Assembly: GCA_031553535.1 (NCBI GenBank)
Contig: JAVBLM010000004.1
Span: 103,224-167,223, forward strand
Origin: JAIROC01 sp031553535
GTDB lineage: Bacteria; Bacteroidota; Bacteroidia; Bacteroidales; WCHB1-69
DNA length: 64,000 nucleotides
Direction: 5' to 3'
A program made the translations under genes and the position numbers. The notes below the pieces were generated by a model. It did no database searches. It was given only the letters and a program-made list of their open reading frames with translations, and was not told the DNA's origin. This document shows, piece by piece, positions 47,143-57,400 of the stretch; position 1 is the stretch's first letter; each line of letters starts with the position of its first letter.

Positions 47143-47207
47143 GATAATTTAATTTTATTAAAAGATTTTATAATCATATAATTGAGGATACAACTCTAGA
47201 ATCAACC

Positions 47208-47229
47208 TGAATAAATTTTCATTTATTCA
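47208..47229. promoter_or_regulatory. Palindrome 1 next to the small HTH gene
   Basis: Perfect 9-bp arms TGAATAAAT and ATTTATTCA with a 4-bp spacer, overlapping the stop codon of the small HTH gene and 66 bp before the giant 3 start. It shares its half-site with the palindrome at 47462-47479. Possible operator; AT-rich. Confidence 0.4.
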
Positions 47230-47398
47230 TTATCGGATCTCCTCCAAGTTCAACAGCAACCTTTCTAATCTCTTTCGCCAACTTACTATTTGTGACCCCA
47301 TTCAATGCAAGGCTTACTGTTGTTACAGATACATTAAACATATCCGCTATTTGTTGTCGCGTCCCTGTTTTTATTTTAACTTTGTTAATCTCTTTCAC
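47219..47398 (-). CDS. Small helix-turn-helix protein (59 aa, GTG start)
   Basis: The frame from GTG at 47398 encodes KEINKVKIKTGTRQQIADMF then NVSVTTVSLALNGVTNSKLA and KEIRKVAVELGGDPIMNK. RQQIADMFNVSVTTVSLALNG is a textbook helix-turn-helix of the LacI-like headpiece type (helix, turn at NVS, recognition helix VTTVSLALNG), but there is no effector domain. An in-frame stop 15 nt upstream of the GTG and no ATG make GTG the only start. A -7 box TACATTTG is at 47443-47450. It is divergent from the XRE gene at 47510 and runs into giant 3, so it is probably an autoregulatory repressor or activator for giant 3 or the XRE gene. Confidence 0.7.
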   Translation of the reverse strand: MKEINKVKIKTGTRQQIADMFNVSVTTVSLALNGVTNSKLAKEIRKVAVELGGDPIMNK

Positions 47399-47442
47399 TT
47401 TTTTGTTATCTTTGTGTTATTCAATGGGATTAACTGTAAATG

Positions 47443-47450
47443 CAAATGTA
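47443..47450 (-). promoter_or_regulatory. -7 box of the small HTH gene
   Basis: TACATTTG on the minus strand, 44 bp before the GTG start. The palindrome 47462-47479 lies 11 bp upstream, where a bound protein would block RNA polymerase. Giant 3 has no visible promoter of its own and may be read from here. Confidence 0.5.
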
Positions 47451-47461
47451 CATAAAATATC

Positions 47462-47479
47462 TGAATAAATGCATTTATT
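47462..47479. promoter_or_regulatory. Palindrome 2 in the divergent HTH/XRE promoter region
   Basis: Contains the perfect 16-bp palindrome AATAAATGCATTTATT (47464-47479) and on its left the half-site TGAATAAAT seen also at 47208. Placed between two divergent regulator genes, as expected of an operator. Confidence 0.5.
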
Positions 47480-47509
47480 TTCTGCGATAAGTGGGATTTA
47501 TTTTAAAAG

Positions 47510-47908
47510 ATGAATTATATATCATTAAATATTAAATACTTAACGGGTAAAGAGAAGGTGAAAAAAGATGAATTTGGCCGTATATTCGGGTTGAATAGAG
47601 GGGCTATTTCTGCATATATTTCTGAGAAAGCACAACCCAAAATAGAAACATTGCAGAAAATATCTGCCTATTTTCAAATTTCAATTGACGATCTTATTAA
47701 TACAAATCTATCAAATCCCGATAAAAAAGAAGATATTGTTAATCCAAAATGTGAGAAATGTGATCTAATGGAACGCGTTATTTTAGCAAAGGATGAAACA
47801 ATAAATGCTCAAAAAAAAACAATTGATGCTCAAGAAGAAACTATTATTGCTTTAAAAAAAGAGACTTTATTAAATGCAGAGGATGTAAGCATTGCAGACG
47901 CAATTTAA
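47510..47908 (+). CDS. XRE-family helix-turn-helix regulator with C-terminal coiled coil
   Basis: 132 residues. Residues about 8-65 form an XRE/Cro-like domain (GRIFGLNRGAISAYISEKAQ, PKIETLQKISAYFQISIDDL), followed by a Cys pair (PKCEKCDLME, perhaps metal binding) and a heptad-like helix with repeats of DETINAQKKTIDAQEETIIA. This shape, an HTH with a coiled-coil tail and no catalytic domain, is common among Bacteroidetes regulators next to mobile or surface-protein genes. It is the only + strand gene between 12 kb and 63.9 kb and is divergent from the small HTH gene across a 111-bp control region. Target inferred: itself, the small HTH gene and giant 3. Confidence 0.85.
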   Translation: MNYISLNIKYLTGKEKVKKDEFGRIFGLNRGAISAYISEKAQPKIETLQKISAYFQISIDDLINTNLSNPDKKEDIVNPKCEKCDLMERVILAKDETINAQKKTIDAQEETIIALKKETLLNAEDVSIADAI

Positions 47909-47972
47909 ATCTCTATATTGCAAAACACATATAAATTATTTAAATTTATTTTTCCGACCAATCAGATTAAAC

Positions 47973-48073
47973 AAAAAAAGGCTATGAAGGAGATAGTCTT
48001 CTTGTAAAAAAGATGTTTATGGCTTAATATTCATTTGCTTGCAGCTCTTCTCTCCATTGATCTCTCTCGATTT
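47973..48073 (-). pseudogene. Relic of a fifth T9SS gene: C-terminal 18 codons and terminator
   Basis: On the minus strand the frame ending at TAA 48017-48019 reads KSREINGEKSCKQMNIKP. It aligns without gaps to the common ending YSMEYKGQRVVKRMSIKR (7 identities, several conservative changes) with the stop at the same position. Downstream the AAAAAGATnTTTAT-like stretch and a decayed hairpin plus seven T (47973-48000) correspond to the giant genes' terminator. An in-frame stop just upstream and no further homology show that the rest is gone. The surrounding 47909-48466 gap has no intact gene. Confidence 0.7.
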
Positions 48074-48243
48074 TTATAGGATAGAAACAAATAGCTATCG
48101 ATAAATAAGATACATTAGTTATCTTTTGGTAATAATTGACCGGAATTTCCCGATATAATGTTTTTATTCGCTTCGCGATTAATTGAATTCGTACATTTAT
48201 CTGTCTCTTTAAGGAAAGACTTATTTTGAGGATGATTCACAAG

Positions 48244-48347
48244 CATACGAGGGAACACCCCCTTCCCAAGCAATCGTATGGAACAATAGCAAGCGAGTGG
48301 ACAGTCCACACTTATCGGTGTGGACAATACATACCTATAAGTGTGGA
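48244..48347. repeat. Cluster of nested inverted repeats
   Basis: CATACGA (48244) pairs with TCGTATG (48274-48280) and encloses GGGAA/TTCCC. GTGGAC-A-GTCCAC is at 48297-48309. TCCACACTTAT (48305-48315) is perfectly inverted at 48337-48347, and TCCACAC also pairs with GTGTGGA after a 6-base loop. The alternatives exclude each other, as in structured RNA or multi-site operators. It lies between the T9SS relic and the giant 4 terminator. Confidence 0.6.
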
Positions 48348-48416
48348 TAGACCCTCCGATTAAAGTTCCTGATCTCAGTTGTTTTATCTCTATAAGATTT
48401 ACTTATAATCGAAAAT

Positions 48417-48440
48417 AAAAAAGGCTGCCGGGCGGCAGCC
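48417..48440 (-). terminator. Rho-independent terminator of giant gene 4
   Basis: Minus strand GGCTGCC, loop GCCC, GGCAGCC, then six T. It starts 26 bp after the giant 4 stop; the stop-to-stem sequence is the same as behind giant 1. Confidence 0.92.
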
Positions 48441-48466
48441 TAAAATTTGAATTATGAAAAAGATTT

Positions 48467-51400
48467 TTATCGTTTAATACTCATCCGCTTAACGACTCGT
48501 TGACCCTTGTAGTCCATCGAATACATATAGATCCCTGCCGCTAAAATAGAGGTGTTGATTTCTATTGTATTTATTCCTCCTTCCGATTGTACTGTTTTGT
48601 TGTACAATAGTTGGCCGTTTATACTATGAATACGGAAGGTAACATCTCCTGATTCCGGAATGTTATATCTTATCATCGTATTATTATTGGCAGGATTTGG
48701 AATGTTTTGATCCATAGATATACTTACATTTCCTCCTATTGATTCTATGTTATTAACATAATCCGTTACACGCCTCATCCTAATCGTATCATTCTTTTTA
48801 TAATTATCATAACTATCCAGATAGACTGTCAAATAATATACCGTGTCGTTGGGAACAGTATAGGTATTATTAAACTCATAATGTACCGTAGATAAGAAGG
48901 CTACTTTAGGACAGGTCTCGTAAAAGGATGCTTTTTGCTCGCCTTGTGAATTTTCTACCAATACATTAATCTGCACACTATTAAAGTCAGACGCATCGTA
49001 TCTATTCCGTAATGTCACTTCTACATTAATAGCCTCCCCTGCTTTATCTACCGCAGAAGGTAATGGACGATCTACGCTTACCAGATATAAATCCACCATG
49101 TCGGTACATTCCCGGGCAGCGTCCGCAGCATTTACCGTTAAAGAATCACATAACAGGTAAGCAAGTACTGTCACCTGATACTCTGCAATCCATGGTACAA
49201 TATAACTATTTATGAATGTATAAGGAATAGTACTCCCCGCAGTTATGACACCTGTATAAGTTTCTTTATGGTAAAGATAGAGAGGATCGCCTGCTTCTCC
49301 TGTATCTATTTGTAATATCAAGCCAATATTGGCGATATCCATATTTCCTGTGTTGATTATATCTATCGTTTGGAACATCGCCGATTCACCTTCTAAGCAA
49401 TTCGAGCTACCTCCTGACATTTGATTAACCTCTACGGATATAGCAGGATTAATAATAATAGTTGTTCTTACAGTATCATTTACATTATACTCATCAACAG
49501 GACTTGTCAGATATGCTGTCATAGTATATGTTCCCGGTACAAATGGAATATTGGATGCGATTGTAATAATATCAAAAGTATCTCCTTCTAAAATATCCGT
49601 TAACTGATATGTTCTGGAATAATTTATTGGTCCGGTTATTTCCAATTGAATATCAGTGGAATATTTTGAAAAATCAATGATTTGATTGGTCGTCGTTGTT
49701 CGTTTTATCTTCAACTCATTTGTTTCTAAATCACAAACAGATAATCCTGATAAAGTAAGATTTGATAATTCCAAATCCGGTTGTGATATAATCCGAATTC
49801 TATCAATATATTGGTATCCGTCATCCATATTCTCAGATTTTGTCATGGATTCAAAAAGAAGGCTTATACAACTTCCATCCGTATAAAGAGACAAAGGTAC
49901 CGAATAATGTTTCCAGCCAACCGTATCGCTCTGTTTTATTAAAGAAAGCAGGGGCTCATACGTTATTGTTCCATCAACAGTGATACGTATATCGGTGTAG
50001 TCTTCCGATTCAATTGTATCATGGTAATACCACAAATCCAATTCAGGCAATCGCGTTCTTGACAATGCAATTTGCTTAGTTGAAAGCGTAACCATAGCAC
50101 CGCGGCTACCGCCAAAGGCTATCATCTGCGAACCAAAATCAGAAACAAGAGCCGTATCTCTTCCAAGCCCTTTTGAAACAGGTGTCCAAACATGCATTGT
50201 ATTTTGTTCCGTAAACTCAAATTTTTCTACCGGAATACCCGCACTGAAATCTTCATCCATTGGAAGAGGAATACGTGTATTATAATAAACAGTATGTACG
50301 GTATCATTATTCGCAATGGTATCTTTAGGATGACTTATCGTAACCGTTACATTATACGTTCCAGAATGGAATACATCCAATGAGTCTATTATTTGTAACT
50401 CTTTTGTCTCCAATATCTCCAATCTGCCCGTATTAATAGTAATAATCGTATCAAAAGGAATAAATTCAGCGGACGTACTGGTTACATTAACATTAAATGT
50501 TAGAGCATCCGAAGAAAAATCAAAAACTTCTATTCCCTTATTAAAAACTTTTATCTTTACAGATGCATAATCGGTCAAACACAATGAACTAAGATTTTCT
50601 GACCCTAACAATATGGACGAGATTTCCATATCTGTTGCCTGCTCAATCCCAACACTGTAAGCACCCATAGTTGTAGAAGTTGTTCTGTTTTCCCCCAGTA
50701 TATTTTCCGGTACACTGGACAATAACGGACAAAGTAAACCTGTATAATTTGACAATTCCAAACTATTATCAACATTGACAAAATTAGGTAAAACTTTTAC
50801 CGAATTTTGATCTGACGGAACACGTTGTTGCCAAATTACCATTGAAGTTATATCTCCTCCATAATATCCAATATTAATCGGTGCATAATAATTATTATAA
50901 TTTGCGACCATAGTTCCTGCAGAACGATATATCGGATGAGCGGTGGGAGAAGTCATTGTTATAATGTTATTATAAATAGCGGCATTCGTGTTTTCATTTG
51001 TACTTTGGTTTATATAAACACCTTTCGCTGCTCCGGGGCCCGTAATATAAATGGAATTATGGATAATGTCTGCATAGCCATTAGAGAGGTATATACCTCT
51101 CCCATAATTATTTCCAGAAGAGTTATCCATTGAGTTTAAAATCATTTCATTATTAGCAATTAAACCGCTTCTTGCTCTCCGATTAGTCGTATTATAGTTT
51201 CTACACTCTATTCCCGTAGGAGACTGAATAAGAGGATCACGTTGAATGATTCTGTTACCAATAATCGGTCCATTAGAATTGTATATATATACAGGCCACC
51301 AATAAGTAAAACTGCCTGTCATTCTAGTCAATACAGTATTGTAACTGCAACTGGTAAAATCTGTATAATAAGAATATATACCATAGTAATACTGATTACT

Positions 51401-54400
51401 TACCGTATTGCTATCAAATATGACATTTGTTCCATAAACAGCTTCCGTGCCACCATAAAAATACCAGCCATAATATCCCCCATCCATCAAATTGTTAATA
51501 AAGGATATGTTATCCGCCCTACCTGTTCCTTTCTCTTTTAAGACAGGTGTTGTTTTGTTTAATATGCTTGAAGAGGGATTAACCAACAATTTGCAATCTC
51601 TAACAGTTATATTGGCACAAGCTGCTGTAAATTGAATAGCCGCAACATCTACCAAAGTTCTTACATCTACCGTTATGTTTCTTATAATAAGATTACGTGT
51701 ATTGGATAGCGTTATTCCGGCGCCCGAAGAAGGGCGAATAATTACGCTGTCGGCATTATTGATTGTTGATTCAATCGTAAGAGTATAATTACGCATGTAT
51801 GCAGCATTGTTCGACAAATCGAAATTATAATTATAGGTTCCGGGAACTAATGCAAAAGTAATATCCCCTCCTGCACAATTAAGCGTCGAAAATGCGGCTG
51901 CCAAAGTCAGGAAATCTCCTCCACCTGCAGCATCTACTACATATCTTCCGCTTAAAGGATTTGAACAAATCTGTATGGATGTTCTCACCGTATCATCACG
52001 GGAAAACTCATCGAACAGAGAGCCTCCGTTTACTTCATTAATCCATACGGTAATAGCATATACGCCATCGGCAGTATGTGTCATGTAACCCAAGGTAACC
52101 GTATCTGTCTGTCCCTGAGCTAACGAATTTGGAAGAGTGAAAATAGAACCTCCAGAATTTTGCGAAACATTATCTATTGACCATTCCAAATTAATAGAAC
52201 TTATAGGAGTTATCCCTGTATTTTTCAAGACAACTTTTATAGTATCTGTCAGACCAATTTCCTGTTTCCCATTTATTACTATTTCTACCAATCTGCTGTT
52301 CCCTACTACTATAGTCGGATTATAACATCCTATTGCCGTGATAGCATCTCTAGTATTATTCAAAATATCTGTAGGTACGCTTGGTAGTGCAGCACATTCA
52401 AAACCGCTATAATCTTCCTGCATTAAATTAGCGGTAGGATCAATAAAGTCCGGAAGCAATGTTACAGAATTGGTATCCATAGGAAATAATTGTTGCCAAT
52501 CGGCTAAGGTAGATATGCCATTATTACCATAATATCCAATATAACCACTCTCTGCATAATAGTTATTATAATTAAGACTTGTATTCAAATTGGTAGCACC
52601 ATAATATATCGGATACGCATTAAAAGATGTCATAACAATATTATTATTATAAATTCTTGTATTCGCATTTGTATATAGATAAATACCTCTTACCTGTCCA
52701 CTTCCGGTTGTATAAACGGAATTATTAATAATATCAACATTGGCATAAGATGCATACATAGAATAATTATTAAGACTTGTTGTATACAATATCATTTCAT
52801 TATTGGCTATCAAACCACGACTCGGCCCTTGATTGTAATTATGATAATAACTATATATACCACAATGATTTGTAATTTCGGTAGTGCGTTGGATAATATG
52901 GTTGCCTGTTACAGGTCCATTGGTATAAGAGATATAGATGCCATTCCACGTCGTAGCGTAATTGGTAATTTCCGTTCTGCTTAATAAGGTATTGTTGTTG
53001 CAGCTGATAAAATCCAAACGGTTGGCATGAATAGCATAACAAGATTGATTACTTAATGTATTGCTGTCAAAAACAATATTGGTACCATTAATTTCTTTGG
53101 TTCCTCCAAAGAAATACCAACCATAATATCCACCATCCATTGAGTTATTGATAAAGGAGATTTTGTCTACTATACCTGTTTTATTAGCCTTGGAGACAGG
53201 TGTATTAGCAGTATTGCTCGTCGTAGAGGTGGAATTAGCCATCAATCGGCAATCCCGAATAAGCACATTAGTACATGCTCCAAAAAATTGAATAGCAGGA
53301 GTATTTGTCAAGGTTTTCACATCAGCAGTTATTGCTTTTATGATTAAGTCATTGGAGTTGTTCAACACAATTGCTGCACCTATTGTCGGACGAATAACCA
53401 CATCTTCCGCTTTGCCGGTAGCAGAAGTTATAGTTAATAAATAGCCATTCAAATAATTACTTACATTTGTCAGATTTACATTTTCAATATAAGTTCCGCT
53501 ATCTAACAGAAAGGTAACATTCGCTTTTGCGTTACAGATAGATAACGCTTCCAATGCTTTATTTATCGAAGTATATTCGCTTGTATCTGAAACAGGAATT
53601 ATTCCGGCAAGGGCATCTTTGCAAACAATGGAAGAAAAACGAAGGGTATCATCAGCCTTAAAATCATCGCCTGATGTCCAGTCATTTGTCTGATTAATCC
53701 ATGCTTTTATATTGATGTTGCCAATAACATACGTATGATTTCCCAGCAATATGGTTGCCGATCCCCCTGCTGCCAATGGTGGTGTAAAAACTTCGGTTTT
53801 GCTTCCATAAGAAACATCTTCAACCTTCCATTCTATATTAACCGAATCAATCGGTTGGGATCCTGTATTGGCAAACACAACCTGAATATTATCATTATTG
53901 CCATATATTAAGGGTTGGGATATACCCAAAAATTCCTGCAAGGAAGCATTGCGACTTGGAACAAGATTTCCTTCATAACAACCCATAGTTGTAAATATTG
54001 TTCCTCTGTCATTACCGTCTATATCTTCAGAAATTGTTGAATAAGGCACACATGCCAATCCTGTATAATCTGTAGATTTCAGGGTATCATTAGCTACAAA
54101 GATTTGAGGTATCATTACCGAATTAAGGTCTGTTGGAACTCGGGATTGCCATGTAGCCATATTAGCATTAGTTACAGCAGCTGTATGATAACCAATATTA
54201 GTTGGTGACCGATAATTATTATAATTTGCGACTAAAGTACCTCCGGAAGTAAAATATATCGGATACGCACCAGTAGAAGTCATTACAATATTATTATTAT
54301 AAATAACGGCATTCACTGTTGCTGCATCCATATTAATACCTCGCATTGCTGCGGTAGCACCTCGCATATAAATAGTATTATGGATAACATCAACATTGCT

Positions 54401-57400
54401 GTTTGCGGCAAGGTTAATTCCACGAGCATTGGCGTTTGATGCCTCCAAACTGATTTCATTATTGGATATCAAACCACGTTTCCCTTCATTGAAAGAAGTG
54501 TTAAAACTCCCAACGCGTATTCCAACAGGAGCTGTAGCTGTTGCATTAGGAGTATGACGTTGAATAATATGGTTCCCAATAATATTTCCATTGGCATTTG
54601 CGAGATAGATAGCAGTCCAAGCATTACTAGTGGAGTCAGGTCTGACTCTGCTTGATATAGTGTTGTAGCTGCAACTTATTAAGTCTACATATGTAAGAGA
54701 AACACCCGTAGAGCACGCATTAATCACGGTGTTGCTGTCAAATATCATAGGGGAATAGCCTTCTGACGATGATCCTCCATAGAAATACATACTATAAGAT
54801 CCACCATTTATCAGGTTATTGATAAATGAGACATTCTCTATCCAGCCCGAAACGCTTGATTGACCGCCTTTGTTGATGACGGCACCACCTGTAGAGGTAC
54901 TTGTAGTTGTTGGATTTCCTAACAATCTACAATCCCGGATAACCACATTATTACAATTCCCTGTAAATTGAATGGCAGGAATTTCCTGTGTACGTACATC
55001 CACGGTAATCGCTTTTAGAGTTACATTGTTGGTACCGTTCAATATGATGGGAACACCCCCATTGGAACGAAAAACTACATCTTCTGCCTTGCCTGTAACA
55101 GAAGTTATGGTTAAGAGATAATCCTCAAAAATGCCTACTGTATTCAGAGTCAGGCTTCCGGTATAGGTTCCGCTATCCAACAGAAATGTTGCATCATCAT
55201 CTACTCCACAGATTGCCGCAACACGAAAAGCCTCCGTAATGCTGGGAAATCTACCCGTATCGCTAATGGATATATTTCCGCTATAAGGCTGACCACAAAC
55301 ATAAACGGAAGCCAATAAAGTATCATTGGAAAGATCCCCGTCTTGCAACAATCCCTGGTTAAGGTTATTGATATATACTTTCACATTGCGATAACCCGAG
55401 GTATACGGAATAGTCCCTACTATGAGCGTATCTGATTTCAACCTCCCCAAAGGTGAACTAAAGAAAAAGTCTGCAGGGCTTTGTATCGTCCCATCTATAG
55501 ATAATTCTAATTTAACGGAGTTTAAAGACGTTGTTCCCAGATTGGTAATCACTGCTTTAATGGTATCCGTCTCTCCGTCTACCAATCCTTCTCGCAATCC
55601 AATTATTTCGGCTATTGCAGCATTGACAGGAAATAAAATTTCTTCATAACATCCCATTGTAGTGGGTGCTCTTCTGGGATAATCCATTATATCGGCAGTT
55701 ACGCGGGGATTTAAATCGCAATAGAGAGACATATAATCCTGCAACTCCAAACTGTTTCCTTCCAAATTTTTAAAATTAGGCAATATACTTACAGAACTAT
55801 CCCCGGGTACTTTATCACGCCAAGTTGCCCAATCACCTTGATTGATATTTCCTTCATAATACCCAAGATAGGTCGGAGCATAGTAATTGTTATTATTTGC
55901 AGACATCGTTCCGCTATTGCGATATACCGGATATGAACTTGAAGGAGTTGCAATAATATTGTTATTATAAATAGCTATATTCGCACTTGTATTGCCATAA
56001 ACACCTTTTCCCGCTCCGGTTCCCAGAAGATAAATGGAATTATGGATAATATCCGTAGTAGTATAATAAGCATCTATTCCATAATAAGTAGAACCTGTTG
56101 CATTTAAAATAATTTCATTATTGGCAATCAAGCCACGACTATTCCCCCAATCACCATAATGATAACCGTATATTCCACGAACTGTTGAAGTAGCTCCGGG
56201 TTGAATGATACGATTGCCACTAATGGGTCCATTGGTATAATACAAATATAAACCATACCATGTTGAGTTACCTCCAGAAGGTTTATTTGTAATGGTGTTG
56301 TAAGCACAACTGATAAAATCCACATAATAAGTATAAACACCTCGTTCATGCTGATTACTTACTGTATTGCTATCAAAAACAATATTGGTTCCATAAGCAC
56401 CAGCCCCCGTACCTGTTCCTCCATAAAAATACAAACCTGCATATCCCCCATCTATTACGTTATGGATAAAGGATATATTATCCACTACGCCCGTTGAACT
56501 ATATTTGTATATAACTGAATGATTATTGCTTGTACCACTGGATGTACTGGTGGTATTCCCCAATAATTTGCAATCTCGAATAAGCACATTGATACAAGCT
56601 CCCGTAAATTGAATAGCAGGAATTGTTAATGTCCTTACATCAACTGTTATGTCTTTTATGATTAAATTATTGGAATTATTCAATATAATGGCGGCACCCG
56701 AAGCAGGACGAATAATTACATCATCTGCATTTCCTGTAACGGAGGTAATAGTTAATGAATAGTTTCCAAAGAGGTCACTAATATCTTTCAGATTTATATT
56801 TTGGTTATATATCCCCGTATCCAACATCAATACAACATTTCCTACACCACATATTTCTCCCATAGCAAAGGCATCCTCTATGCTCAAAAAATCGCCATTG
56901 CCCTTTGGGCTGATGTGTATCGTATCTATCAGAGCGATATTGCAAATAAAACCGGAAATACCAATCGTATCGTCTGTAGCAATATCATCCGCTGATCCTC
57001 CATTTATGCTATTAAGCCATACCTTTATATCCATCGCTCCATAGATATAGTTTATTTCTCCAAACGTGATGGTATCGGATTCTCCCTTTGCCAGGGTTGA
57101 AGATGTTGCAAACGTAAGACCGCCAAGCTGCTGCGGAAGATCATTGATCGTCCATTCCAAGTTTACCAAATTAATAGGGGTTGTTCCCGTGTTAAGTATT
57201 ACTACTTTCAAGCTGTCCGATTGTCCCGCAACGACACCTGTTCTAAAGTCAAGTATTTTTGTTAGCATTACGTTTGTACTTACGGACGGCAATCCATCAT
57301 AACAACCCTTTGTTGTAAATGCTACTCTTGGCTTACCGCTTATGTCTGTATTAACAGGTGGAACATATTCGCATAATAAATCCACATAATTGGAAATCTG

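Noticed and set aside
48115..48327. 70-codon frame on the - strand
   Set aside because: Runs through the nested inverted repeats and shows no composition or motif of a real protein.
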